Below are positions 56,701-64,000 of a DNA stretch of 64,000 nt, piece by piece (position 1 is the first letter of the stretch; each line of letters opens with the position of its first letter). Both the position numbers and the translations under genes were made by a program. Location: assembly GCA_945952415.1 (NCBI GenBank), contig CAMFIF010000005.1, positions 124,001 through 188,000 on the forward strand. Reading direction: 5' to 3'. The DNA comes from an uncultured Rhizobium sp. (GTDB lineage: Bacteria; Pseudomonadota; Alphaproteobacteria; Rhizobiales; Rhizobiaceae). The notes under the pieces were generated by a model, which saw only the letters and a program-made list of their open reading frames with translations, was not told the DNA's origin and did no database searches.

Positions 56701-57746
56701 ACGCCAATCCCGCTCCCCTGACCTTTTCGGAAACCGCCATGGCCGCTCCCGCCAAACGCCCAAGCCCCGCCGGCAAGCTCTTTGCCATTGCTGCCGTGAT
56801 GGCCGTCTTTTCGGCGGCGGTCGCGATCGGCGCCAATGCCTTCTGGCTTTCGGCGGCAACCTCGGCGGTTGCGCTGTCGCTGTCCGTCATCGGCCTTGCG
56901 GTGCTTTACGGCCAGCTCGGCCTCGTCTCGCTCTGCCAGTTCGCCCTCGTGGGGGTCGGCGGCTGGGTAACGCTGCGCATCGGCCATGCCTATCATCCGC
57001 CCTTCGAGGTGAGCATGCTCGCCGGGGGCATCGTCGCGGCGCTGGTCGGTCTGGTCTTCGGCATTCCGGCGCTCCGGCTGCGCGGTCTCTATCTCGCACT
57101 CGTGACGCTGATGCTTGCAGGCGCTTTCCAGACGATCATCAGCGCCTGGGGCTTTCCCGATGGCGGCCCTGGCTTCCTCGGCCGTGCGGATGGGGCAGGC
57201 CGGGCCATGCTTGCCCGTCCGGCGCTGGCGGAAGGGCCGGTTCCCTATTTCCTCTATGTCTCCTTCTTTGCAACCATCGGCTTCATCATCGTGCAATGGC
57301 ACAAATATGCCAAGCCGGGTCGGGCCTGGGCGCTGATCCGCAAGGGCGAGACGGTGGCGATTGCCTCGGGCGTCAACGTGCTGACCTACAAGGCCTGGGC
57401 CTTTGCGCTTTCCGGCTTCTTTGCGGGCATTGCCGGCGCCCTCCTTGCCGGCAATGTGGGCCAGCTCGACGGGCGCGCCTTTTCCGCTTTCGAGAGCCTC
57501 AACCTCTTTGCGCTCACCATCGTCGGCGGCAGCTTCCACTGGTATGGCGCGCTCATTGCGGGGCTGCTGCTGCGGGCGGTGCCGGCACTTCTCACCGATC
57601 TCGGCATCGACGGCTATGTGACGATCGGCATTTTCGGCGTCGCGCTCTTCCATGCGCTCGCCACCGCACCGGCGGGTATTGCCGGACAGATTGCCGGCCT
57701 CGTTGCCCGGCTGAAGCCGCAGGCCAGGGGAGGCAACCGGGCATGA
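56697..57746 (+). CDS. LIV-type ABC permease (LivM-like) 2
   Basis: Second membrane subunit of importer 2, 349 residues, not fused to an ATPase, unlike its counterpart in importer 1. Typical stretches: GQLGLVSLCQFALVGVGGWVTL, FGIPALRLRGLYLALVTLMLAG and KGETVAIASGVNVLTYKAWAFALSGFFAGIAGAL. About 40 residues of low-hydrophobic N-terminus precede the first helix. Its stop overlaps the ATPase start (ATGA). Confidence 0.92.
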   Translation: MNANPAPLTFSETAMAAPAKRPSPAGKLFAIAAVMAVFSAAVAIGANAFWLSAATSAVALSLSVIGLAVLYGQLGLVSLCQFALVGVGGWVTLRIGHAYHPPFEVSMLAGGIVAALVGLVFGIPALRLRGLYLALVTLMLAGAFQTIISAWGFPDGGPGFLGRADGAGRAMLARPALAEGPVPYFLYVSFFATIGFIIVQWHKYAKPGRAWALIRKGETVAIASGVNVLTYKAWAFALSGFFAGIAGALLAGNVGQLDGRAFSAFESLNLFALTIVGGSFHWYGALIAGLLLRAVPALLTDLGIDGYVTIGIFGVALFHALATAPAGIAGQIAGLVARLKPQARGGNRA

Positions 57747-58447
57747 TCGAGATCTCGAACATCACCGTCCGCTTCGGCGGCATCAAGCCTATCGACCAGC
57801 TGACGGCGACGCTGACGGCGCCCGTCGCCGGACTGATCGGCCCGAACGGGGCCGGAAAGACGACGTTGCTCAACGTGCTCTCGGGCTTCGTCAAACCCAT
57901 GGAGGGCTCGATCCTCCTCGCCGGAGTTCCGCTTCTATCGCTTTCCCCCCTCAGACGAGTCGAAGCGGGGCTCCGGCGTTCCTTCCAGACCGAGCAGGTG
58001 GTGGAAGACCTGACAGTCCATGACAATCTCTCGGCGATTGCCGATCATGTCGTGCCGGCCGGGGAACGGGCCCGTGCGGTGGAGGCGGCGCTTTCGCATG
58101 TGCGGCTCACCGATGTGGCCGATCTCCTCGGGGGACGGCTCAATCTTTTCCAGCGGCGGCTGGTGGAGCTGGGCAAGTGCCTGGTCGGCCAGCCGAAGCT
58201 CATCCTTCTCGACGAGCCGGCGGCGGGCCTGACGGACGAGGAAGGCGCGATCCTGCGCGATCTCGTGCTCGGCATTCCCGCTGTGACCGGCGCGCAGGTG
58301 CTCGTCATCGACCACGATGTGGAGCTCATCCGCGCCATGTGCAGCGAGACCATGGTGCTCGACTACGGCAAGCTCCTGGCGCTCGGGCCCACGGCGGAGG
58401 TGCTTGCCAATGACAATGTGCGCCGTGCCTATCTCGGAGAACTCTGA
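57743..58447 (+). CDS. LIV-type ABC ATPase (LivG-like) 2
   Basis: First ATPase of importer 2, 234 residues. Walker A is GPNGAGKTT, Walker B is LILLDEPAAGL and the switch His is in LVIDHDVELIR. Its ABC signature is degenerate: LNLFQRRLVELGKCL where LSGGQQ is usual, a parallel with the fused ATPase of importer 1. The ATG at 57743 overlaps the permease stop. The next ATPase follows after one base. Confidence 0.92.
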   Translation: MIEISNITVRFGGIKPIDQLTATLTAPVAGLIGPNGAGKTTLLNVLSGFVKPMEGSILLAGVPLLSLSPLRRVEAGLRRSFQTEQVVEDLTVHDNLSAIADHVVPAGERARAVEAALSHVRLTDVADLLGGRLNLFQRRLVELGKCLVGQPKLILLDEPAAGLTDEEGAILRDLVLGIPAVTGAQVLVIDHDVELIRAMCSETMVLDYGKLLALGPTAEVLANDNVRRAYLGEL

Positions 58448-58448
58448 C

Positions 58449-59168
58449 ATGTCCGCATCCGTCTCCATCGAGGTCGAGAACCTCACCGTCGACCGTGGCG
58501 GCAAGCGGGTGATCCACGGGATCAGCTTTGCGGTGCGGGCCGGTGAAATCACCGCCCTTCTCGGCGCGAACGGCGCCGGCAAGTCCTCCACCGTCATGGC
58601 GCTTGCGGGGGCCATTCCGGCTGCGGCCGGGGCGATCCGGCTCGGCGGGCTGAAGCTTGACGGGCTCGTGCCGGACCGCATCCGGCGGGAGGGGATCGCG
58701 CTGGTGCCGGAAGGCCACCGCGTGCTCGGCCAGATGACCGTCGAGGACAATCTGCTCGTGGCCGCGCTCGACCGGACGGCGGCGGGCCGCAAGGCGGGGC
58801 TCGACCGGGTCTTCGGGATCTTCCCCGAACTCAAGGAGCGGCGTCATCAGCTGGCCTCCAATCTCTCCGGCGGGCAGAAGCAGATGGTCGCCATGGGGCA
58901 GGCCTTCATCGCCCGCCCGCGCTTCATGATCGTCGACGAGCTGTCGCTCGGCCTTGCGCCCGCCGTTGTCAAACGGCTCGGCGAGGCGCTGACGCTCGCG
59001 GCAGGAGAGGGGATCGGCGTGCTCCTGATCGAACAGTTCGCCAATCTGGCGCTCGGGCTTTCCAGCCGTGCCATGGTGATGGAGCGGGGCCGCCTCGTCT
59101 TTACCGGCACGTCCGATGCGCTCAAGGCCAACCCCGACATCCTGCATGGAGCCTATCTCGCGCATTGA
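58449..59168 (+). CDS. LIV-type ABC ATPase (LivF-like) 2
   Basis: Second ATPase of importer 2, 239 residues. Walker A GANGAGKSS, complete signature LSGGQKQMVAMGQAF, Walker B FMIVDELSLGLAP and LLIEQFANLALG are present. It should supply the working signature for the ATPase pair. Last gene of importer 2; an AraC-type regulator begins 12 bases later with GAGGAGG before it. Confidence 0.94.
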   Translation: MSASVSIEVENLTVDRGGKRVIHGISFAVRAGEITALLGANGAGKSSTVMALAGAIPAAAGAIRLGGLKLDGLVPDRIRREGIALVPEGHRVLGQMTVEDNLLVAALDRTAAGRKAGLDRVFGIFPELKERRHQLASNLSGGQKQMVAMGQAFIARPRFMIVDELSLGLAPAVVKRLGEALTLAAGEGIGVLLIEQFANLALGLSSRAMVMERGRLVFTGTSDALKANPDILHGAYLAH

Positions 59169-59180
59169 GGAGGAAAAGGC

Positions 59181-60146
59181 ATGGCCCAGTTTTCAAGCCT
59201 GAATGTCCAGCCGGCGGTGGAGCGGGCCGCGGGTGCGGATTTTCCACGGCTCGCGCGCCGGCTCTTCGGCAATGTACGGCTTGATTTTTCCGGAAGCGGG
59301 CCGCGCGAAAGCCGCCTCGTATCCGCCATGCTTGGCCCCTGCCGGCTCAGCCGCCTTTCGGCCGACCGTCACATGGTGCATGGCGAGCGGGTGGTGACGG
59401 GCGATGCGCCCGACATGGTCAAGCTCATCATCCAGACGGAGGGCAATTCCACCCTGCATCAGGGCGGGCGGCGCCTGCCGGTCGGACCGAGTTCGGTGGT
59501 GCTTTACGATCCCGCCAATCCCTACGTGCTCGCTAATCCGGAAGCGGTCGATCTTCTGATGCTGCAGGTGCCGCGATCCGCTGTCGCGACGCTGACGGGA
59601 GGCGGGGTGAAGCGGCCGCTCACGGCGGCGCTCATTCCCGGAAGCCTGCACCGGGTGCTGTTTTCGATGATGGAATCGACGATCCGGGAAATCGAGACGC
59701 TCGGGGAGGGCGAGAGGGCCCGGCTCGGCCAGACCATGCTGGAGCTCGTCGCCACCATGGTGAACACTTCGAAGGAGCAGCAGCGGTCAAGCTCGCGCTC
59801 GCTCGATCTCCTCAAGGAGCGGATCAAGGATTATGTGGCCGCCAATCTCGGTCGGCCTGAACTCGGTGCGCCGGAGATCGCCCGCAAGATGGGGTGTTCG
59901 CTGCGCTATGTCTATCGCGCCTTCGAGAACGAGGATATCACGCCCGCCGATTACATCTGGTCGGAGCGGCTAAAAAAAGCGCGGGACATCCTCGCCAGCC
60001 GGCCGGCGGCGCCGGGCGTGATCGGGGATGTGGCCTTCAGCCTCGGCTTTTCCTCGAGTGCCCATTTTTCGCGCGCCTTCCGCAGCCATTTCCACGAAAC
60101 GCCGTCGCAATGGTGCCGGGCGACGCGGGCCGGGCGTCCCGTCTGA
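59181..60146 (+). CDS. AraC-family regulator 2
   Basis: Regulator of 321 residues with the same plan as AraC regulator 1: an AraC-binding-like domain 2 in the first half and two helix-turn-helix units at the end. The units are GAPEIARKMGCSLRYVYRAFENE and VIGDVAFSLGFSSSAHFSRAFRSHF. It is translated right after the importer 2 genes and probably controls them, with the substrate or a product as signal. Confidence 0.92.
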   Translation: MAQFSSLNVQPAVERAAGADFPRLARRLFGNVRLDFSGSGPRESRLVSAMLGPCRLSRLSADRHMVHGERVVTGDAPDMVKLIIQTEGNSTLHQGGRRLPVGPSSVVLYDPANPYVLANPEAVDLLMLQVPRSAVATLTGGGVKRPLTAALIPGSLHRVLFSMMESTIREIETLGEGERARLGQTMLELVATMVNTSKEQQRSSSRSLDLLKERIKDYVAANLGRPELGAPEIARKMGCSLRYVYRAFENEDITPADYIWSERLKKARDILASRPAAPGVIGDVAFSLGFSSSAHFSRAFRSHFHETPSQWCRATRAGRPV

Positions 60147-60181
60147 AAAAAGCCTGCCCGAAACCGAAGCCCAGGCAGGCT
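60145..60181 (-). terminator. Terminator of the SnoaL-like/MoaF/dehydrogenase operon
   Basis: On the minus strand AGCCTGCC / GGCAGGCT (60174-60181 and 60151-60158) with a 15-base loop is followed by six T. It also lies at the end of AraC regulator 2. Confidence 0.78.
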
Positions 60182-60187
60182 AGTCGA

Positions 60188-60577
60188 TCAGCGCATGGCT
60201 TCTGCAACGCGCAGCGTATCGGTGAACTGTTCGAAGCGGCGGATCTTGTCGTCCTTCACGCCCCAGACATGGGCGACGCGGGCGCGGAAGCGCTTGCCGG
60301 TGCCCTTGTGCGTGGCGGTGTATTCGCCAAGCGCCACCACGTCGTCGCCGGCATCGAGCAGCCGTTCCAGCGTGAAGGTGTAGCCGTCGAATTCCTTGCC
60401 GAGGGCGGCAAATACGTTTTCGAAGATTTCCTGCCGGCCCACATAGGTGCCGGCGCAGGGGAAGCCGTCCATTTCCGTCCAGCGGCAATCGTCGGCGATA
60501 TCCGCCAGCATGCCTTCGAGATCATGGCGGTCATTGGCGTCGTAATGGGCTTTCACCACTTCATAGGCAGTGCGCAT
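60188..60577 (-). CDS. SnoaL-like/NTF2-fold protein
   Basis: Cone-shaped NTF2-fold protein of 129 residues (SnoaL-like). Typical features are the N-terminal helix VVKAHYDANDRHDLEGMLADIADDCRWTEM read in parts, VGRQEIFENVF, and ALGEYTATHKGTGKRFRARVAHVWGVKDDKIRRFEQFTDT. Members include small isomerases, hydrolases and binding proteins; the reaction here is not known. GAGGAG lies nine bases before the ATG and overlaps the MoaF-like stop, so the two are translationally linked. Last gene of a three-gene operon. Confidence 0.85.
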   Translation of the reverse strand: MRTAYEVVKAHYDANDRHDLEGMLADIADDCRWTEMDGFPCAGTYVGRQEIFENVFAALGKEFDGYTFTLERLLDAGDDVVALGEYTATHKGTGKRFRARVAHVWGVKDDKIRRFEQFTDTLRVAEAMR

Positions 60578-60590
60578 GTTTCTGATCTCC

Positions 60591-61373
60591 TCAGACCGGG
60601 TCCTGGCCCGGCAGGTAATAGGTCATGGATGCCTTGCGGATGAAGGCTCCGGCGGGGCTGTTCTGGATCCGGCCTTCACCGGTGATGCCCAGGAATTTGC
60701 CGGTCGAGCGCATGTCTTCGAAATTGTAGAAGAAGGTGGATGCGACCGGGATCTTGAACTCGCGGAAAGTGAAGACATACTGGTTTTCCGCGAATTTCCA
60801 GGTAGAGGCGAGGTCCACGTCGCCATGGCCGCGCTGCACGCCCACCAGGCACTGCCAGGCATAGCGCTTCGAGGACAGGTAGGTGTGCTCGTAGGTGTGG
60901 TTGGGGCTGTAGGTGAAGTGGGCGCGAAGGCCGATGAGATCGCGGGTCTCGTGCGGTACCATGCCCGTTGCATTTCCGCCGTCGAGCACGCCGGGCCGGA
61001 AGATCTGGCCGACCTGCGGTTCACCGACGGTCTCTTCCTTCGAGCGGACGACGGAGAGGATCGAAAGCGCGCGGCGCGTCTCGGTATTGATGATGACGGT
61101 TTCGGCCTCGACCGGCTTCTCCGCAAAGATGATCTCGATGAAATAGGTGGAGGGGGCGACCTCGATCACCTCTGCGGTGTCATCGCCGGAGGAGGCGCCA
61201 TCCGACCATTTCACCTTGCCCTTCTCGAAGGCGAGGGTGAGCGTGCGGCCATCCTCGAAACGGATGGTGTGGGAGGAGCCTGCCAGCGCATCGGTTGCGG
61301 GCAGGCGGTTGGTATCGATGCCATAGGCGAACTGGTCGTAGGTCTTCCAGTCCTTCGGATTTTCGACAGCCAT
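60591..61373 (-). CDS. MoaF-like protein
   Basis: Member of the MoaF family (two lipocalin-like halves), 260 residues from the ATG at 61373, where AAGGAG lies six bases upstream. Recognised stretches are RFEDGRTLTLAFEKGKVKW in the first half and HTYEHTYLSSKRYAWQCLVG, WKFAENQYVFTFREFKIPV and FFYNFEDMRSTGKFLGITGEG in the second. The name comes from the Klebsiella moa operon linked to monoamine use. No molybdenum-cofactor genes are nearby, so a role in catabolism is more likely than one in cofactor synthesis. Between the dehydrogenase and SnoaL-like genes. Confidence 0.78.
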   Translation of the reverse strand: MAVENPKDWKTYDQFAYGIDTNRLPATDALAGSSHTIRFEDGRTLTLAFEKGKVKWSDGASSGDDTAEVIEVAPSTYFIEIIFAEKPVEAETVIINTETRRALSILSVVRSKEETVGEPQVGQIFRPGVLDGGNATGMVPHETRDLIGLRAHFTYSPNHTYEHTYLSSKRYAWQCLVGVQRGHGDVDLASTWKFAENQYVFTFREFKIPVASTFFYNFEDMRSTGKFLGITGEGRIQNSPAGAFIRKASMTYYLPGQDPV

Positions 61374-61383
61374 GGTTTGCTCC

Positions 61384-62175
61384 TTATTCAACGAAGGCAA
61401 GGGTAGGGAGGTCGACGGTGCCGGCACCGCCATCGACGGTGAGGATCGCGCCGTTGATCATCGCGGCTTCGTCGGAGGCGAGGAAGCAGACGGCATTGGC
61501 CACCTCTTCCGCGGTTGCCGCGCGGCCGAGCGGCACGTCCTTCGTGACCAGCCTGTAGGCTTCTTCCACGGAGGAGAGGCCGAATTTCTCGATCAGATGT
61601 TCCATCTGCTCGTCGGCCATGGCCGTGGTCACCCAGCCGGGGCAGACGGTGTTGGTGCGCACGCCCTTGCGGCCATAGTCGCGGGCCAGCGACTTGGCGA
61701 GGCCGATGCAGGCATGTTTCATCGTCACGTAGCCGGCGGCATCGGGGCCGGCGAAGAGGCCGGCGATCGAGGCGAGGACGACGATGTTGCCCTTGCGGTC
61801 AATCAGCTGCGGCAGGGTTTCGCGGGCGCTGACGAAGGCAGTGTTGAGGTTGAGACGCACGGCCTGTTCCCAGGTCTCGTCGCTCATGGAGATGGTGGGG
61901 CCGACGCCGTGGCCGCCCGCATTGGCGATCAGGATGTCGATGCCGCCGAGCTGTTCCACGATGGCGGCAACCGCCTTCTTCATGCTTCCCGTATCGGCGG
62001 CATCGGCCGCGAAGATCGCGCCGCCGGTTTCTTCCGCCACCGCCTTCAGCGGGTCGGGCCGGCGGCCGATCAGGGCCACCTTGCCGCCTTCCGCGCTGAT
62101 GCGCCGGGCAACGGCTGCGCCGATCCCCGTTCCTCCGCCGGTGATGACGGCAATCTTCTCCTTGAAACGTGTCAT
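61384..62175 (-). CDS. Short-chain dehydrogenase/reductase
   Basis: NAD(P)-dependent oxidoreductase, 263 residues. The nucleotide loop is VITGGGTGIGAAVARRI, then IANAGGHGVG, the Ser of VVLASIAG, the catalytic YVTMKHACIG (Tyr-x3-Lys) and CPGWVTTAMADEQM. The closing MINGAILTVDGGAGTV is normal. An excellent ribosome site AAAGGAGG stands before the ATG at 62175. First gene of the operon that continues with the MoaF-like and SnoaL-like genes; substrate unknown. Confidence 0.92.
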   Translation of the reverse strand: MTRFKEKIAVITGGGTGIGAAVARRISAEGGKVALIGRRPDPLKAVAEETGGAIFAADAADTGSMKKAVAAIVEQLGGIDILIANAGGHGVGPTISMSDETWEQAVRLNLNTAFVSARETLPQLIDRKGNIVVLASIAGLFAGPDAAGYVTMKHACIGLAKSLARDYGRKGVRTNTVCPGWVTTAMADEQMEHLIEKFGLSSVEEAYRLVTKDVPLGRAATAEEVANAVCFLASDEAAMINGAILTVDGGAGTVDLPTLAFVE

Positions 62176-62271
62176 GGGGTCCTCCTTTGTGGAATGATCA
62201 TCGGCAATTGCCGGGCAAACGTCCTGTCCCCCCGTGCATTTCCTTTTGACTGAACGTGCAAAATCGCCGGC

Positions 62272-62300
62272 AAAAAAAGGGGCGCCCCGAAGGGCGCCCC
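62272..62300 (-). terminator. Terminator of the APC permease gene
   Basis: On the minus strand GGGGCGCCC / GGGCGCCCC (nine bases, tetraloop TTCG) is followed by seven T. It separates the permease transcript from the dehydrogenase operon, which so must have its own promoter in 62176-62271. Confidence 0.92.
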
Positions 62301-62326
62301 GGCAAGCGGCGGCGGGCTGGGGGCCA

Positions 62327-63709
62327 TCAGCCCTCCGCGCCGGAATGCAGGCCCCAATCGGTCCGCCGGGCAAGCATGGCGGCATAGTAGAGGCCGCCGA
62401 GAACCATCATGGCGAGCGTGGCGCCGAGGCTCGGCCGGCCGATGACCGGGTCGAGGAAGTTCTGCCAGGCCACATAGACGAGGGCGAGAAGGGCGACCAC
62501 GGCCGGAACCGGGAAGAGCGGCATGCGGAAGAACCCGTCCTTGGTCTTGCCGGTCTGGCGGCCGACGATGACGGCGATGCAGAGCAGGGCATAGATCGCC
62601 ACCAGCGAGGTGCCCGATACGACCAGCAGGATCTCGAAGGGGATGAAGCAGGCCACCGCGCCCAGAAGGCCGGCGGCGAGGGTTGCGAACCAGGGCGTGT
62701 TCCACTTGCCGTGGACGAGACCCAGCGCATCGCTGACGGGCTTTGCCCAGAGCCGGTCGCGACCCGAGGCAAAGAGCAGGCGGGCCGTCTGCAGCACGAT
62801 GGCAATCACCGCGTTGAAGATCGCCAGCGCAATCGCCAGGCTGATGCCGACCGTCCAGCCGTGGCCGGCGGTCGAATCGATGAAATACTCGATCTTCTGC
62901 GGAGCAGCGAGCAGCGCCTGCATGTCGGGTGCGCCGACGAGCACGGCGGCAAGCGGCAGGATTTCGCAGAGCGCAGTGATGAGGAGCGCCCAGATGATGA
63001 CCTTGGCCATGGTGGAGCGCGGATCCTTGGTTTCCTCGGCGAAATAGGCGGCACCGCCATAACCGTTCAGCGCAAAAAGCGCGACGGCGACCGCCGCAAG
63101 CGCAGCGCCATAGGGAGCGGCCGTCAGTGCGCCGGCGGCATCCACCATTTGCGGGGCGGTGAAGATTTCGCCCAGCGTGCGCTGCGGATGGACGAAGCCG
63201 AACCCGACCAGAAGCAGAACCGCTATCATTTCCACCGCCAGGAAGAGGCCGGTGATCCAGGCATTGGTGCGGATGTTCAGCACGCCCACGCCGGCCGCGA
63301 CCAGAATGGCCACCACCGCCGCCCATTGCCCATTGAGACCGGGGAAGAGCACGCCCAGATAGGTGCCGATGCCAAGTGCGATGACGGCGATGATGAGGAC
63401 GATCGAAATGGCCACCATGGTGAAGGTGACGAAACCCCAGGCGCGGCCGAGCACGCGGCCGATCATCACATATTCCGCCCCGGCATGGGGAATGGCCGAG
63501 GAAAGCTCGGCATAGACGAGGGCCATGCAAAGGCCGATGATGGCGGCGAGCACCAGGCTCAGCAGGGCACCGCTGCCGGCCAGCGCGATGACGCCGGGCA
63601 GGATGATGAAGACCGACGAGGCGGGACTGATGGCCGAAAGGGTGATCATGACGGCATCGAATGCCGTGAGGCTGCGATGCAGCCCTTGGGTGTCAGGGGT
63701 GGCGTTCAA
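62327..63709 (-). CDS. APC-superfamily amino acid/amine permease
   Basis: Inner-membrane transporter of the amino acid-polyamine-organocation superfamily, 460 residues and about 12 hydrophobic segments. The family start is LTAFDAVMITLSAISPASSVF, followed by IPHAGAEYVMIGRVLGRAWGF. FALNGYGGAAYFAEET is the conserved helix 6 region and GRDRLWAK follows helix 8. The start is best placed at TTG 63709: GGAGGAGG lies eight bases upstream, and the in-frame TTG at 63727 overlaps this ribosome site. It has its own terminator. The divergent TetR regulator probably controls it. Confidence 0.9.
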   Translation of the reverse strand: MNATPDTQGLHRSLTAFDAVMITLSAISPASSVFIILPGVIALAGSGALLSLVLAAIIGLCMALVYAELSSAIPHAGAEYVMIGRVLGRAWGFVTFTMVAISIVLIIAVIALGIGTYLGVLFPGLNGQWAAVVAILVAAGVGVLNIRTNAWITGLFLAVEMIAVLLLVGFGFVHPQRTLGEIFTAPQMVDAAGALTAAPYGAALAAVAVALFALNGYGGAAYFAEETKDPRSTMAKVIIWALLITALCEILPLAAVLVGAPDMQALLAAPQKIEYFIDSTAGHGWTVGISLAIALAIFNAVIAIVLQTARLLFASGRDRLWAKPVSDALGLVHGKWNTPWFATLAAGLLGAVACFIPFEILLVVSGTSLVAIYALLCIAVIVGRQTGKTKDGFFRMPLFPVPAVVALLALVYVAWQNFLDPVIGRPSLGATLAMMVLGGLYYAAMLARRTDWGLHSGAEG

Positions 63710-63744
63710 TTCGGTTTCCTCCTCCAAATTTGAATGGAATTAAA

Positions 63745-63771
63745 ATTGACAGGAGGAAATCAATTGTCAAT
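63745..63771. promoter_or_regulatory. Inverted repeat between permease and TetR regulator
   Basis: ATTGACA (63745-63751) and TGTCAAT (63765-63771) form a perfect seven-base inverted repeat with 13 bases between, in the AT-rich space between the divergent genes. A likely regulator site; the arms also resemble -35 elements (TTGACA). Confidence 0.55.
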
Positions 63772-63831
63772 AAAGATTCGCAAAGGCATGTATTGCTGCG
63801 GTTTCTGCGCGCGGCGGTTTTGCCGATATGA

Positions 63832-64000
63832 ATGGAGTTCAAATTGAAAGTGACGAAGCTGCGCTCGGCAGAGCAGCGCCGCAAGGAATTGCTTGAGGCG
63901 GCCGAGGAACTGATTGCGGATCAGGGCATCCACCAGGTCAAGCTCCGCGACATAGCCGGAAAGGCCGGCATGACGCCCAATGCGGCGCTTTACTATTTCG
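63832..64000 (+). CDS. TetR-family regulator, partial
   Basis: N-terminal part of a TetR-type repressor, 56 residues before the window ends. It reads MEFKLKVTKLRSAEQRRKEL and continues with LLEAAEELIADQGIHQ, then VKLRDIAGKAGMTPNAALYYF, the standard helix-turn-helix. I chose the ATG at 63832; TTG at 63844 is in the same frame. Divergent from the APC permease, which it probably controls together with the dehydrogenase operon. Confidence 0.85.
   Translation, partial: MEFKLKVTKLRSAEQRRKELLEAAEELIADQGIHQVKLRDIAGKAGMTPNAALYYF

Noticed and set aside
60591-61373. Molybdenum cofactor synthesis as the role of the MoaF-like protein
   Set aside because: No other cofactor genes are in the neighbourhood, and the operon looks catabolic.
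63828-63830. ATG just before the TetR gene as its start
   Set aside because: It is out of frame with the helix-turn-helix reading frame; the ATG at 63832 is in frame.

Overview
The window looks like a chromosomal segment of an alphaproteobacterium of the order Hyphomicrobiales, most likely Rhizobiaceae. The evidence is the Agrobacterium-type glycogen operon (glgP-B-C-A-pgm-glgX), the aerobic cobalamin block cobF-G-H-I-J-K-L-M, a heterotetrameric sarcosine oxidase operon (soxBDAG), a rhizobial-type ribosomal protein S21 and the small subunit IV of an aa3 cytochrome oxidase. The DNA is GC-rich and densely coded, with many ATGA overlaps. I see no rRNA, tRNA, insertion sequence, prophage or CRISPR array. 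Genus and species cannot be fixed from the sequence alone.

Layout. 1-6.2 kb: a TRAP carboxylate-type importer (small and large permease, the large one cut by the window edge), a membrane PAS-GGDEF-EAL protein with a spoiled GGDEF site, a FeeM-like N-acyl transferase behind two TTAACCAT motifs, and an aa3 oxidase subunit. 6.3-14.4 kb: a TPR lipoprotein, rpsU, soxBDAG, a HigBA-like toxin-antitoxin pair and a MaoC-type hydratase. 14.5-25.5 kb: glycogen synthesis and breakdown, all on the minus strand. 25.6-31.7 kb: an orphan TadG-like von Willebrand protein, then manC followed by a fused circularly permuted ATP-grasp/alpha-E protein and a transglutaminase. 31.9-39.1 kb: eight cob genes which together carry precorrin-2 to hydrogenobyrinate; cobK is inverted and its start codon overlaps that of cobL. 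39.1-40.4 kb: a divergent HxlR regulator and short-chain dehydrogenase sharing an operator-like repeat.

40.4-60.2 kb is an accessory-looking catabolic region. A small-molecule kinase and a PLP enzyme of the phospho-lyase (AGXT2L) type are next to an IclR regulator. A YtcJ-type amidohydrolase reads away from it and heads a complete LIV-type ABC importer, in which permease LivM and ATPase LivG are fused. An AraC regulator, an aldehyde dehydrogenase, a GMC alcohol dehydrogenase, a second complete LIV-type importer and a second AraC regulator of the same design follow. The genes suggest uptake and breakdown of an amide- or amine-bearing alcohol: hydrolysis, phosphorylation plus phosphate elimination, and oxidation of alcohol to aldehyde to acid. 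The substrate is not identifiable from sequence. 60.2-64 kb: a further catabolic unit with a SnoaL-like protein, a MoaF-like protein, a short-chain dehydrogenase, an APC permease and a divergent TetR regulator cut by the window end.

The least understood parts, and the best candidates for undescribed biology, are the kinase/phospho-lyase/amidohydrolase/double-importer region with matching palindromes in its control region, and the ATP-grasp/alpha-E/transglutaminase operon behind manC.
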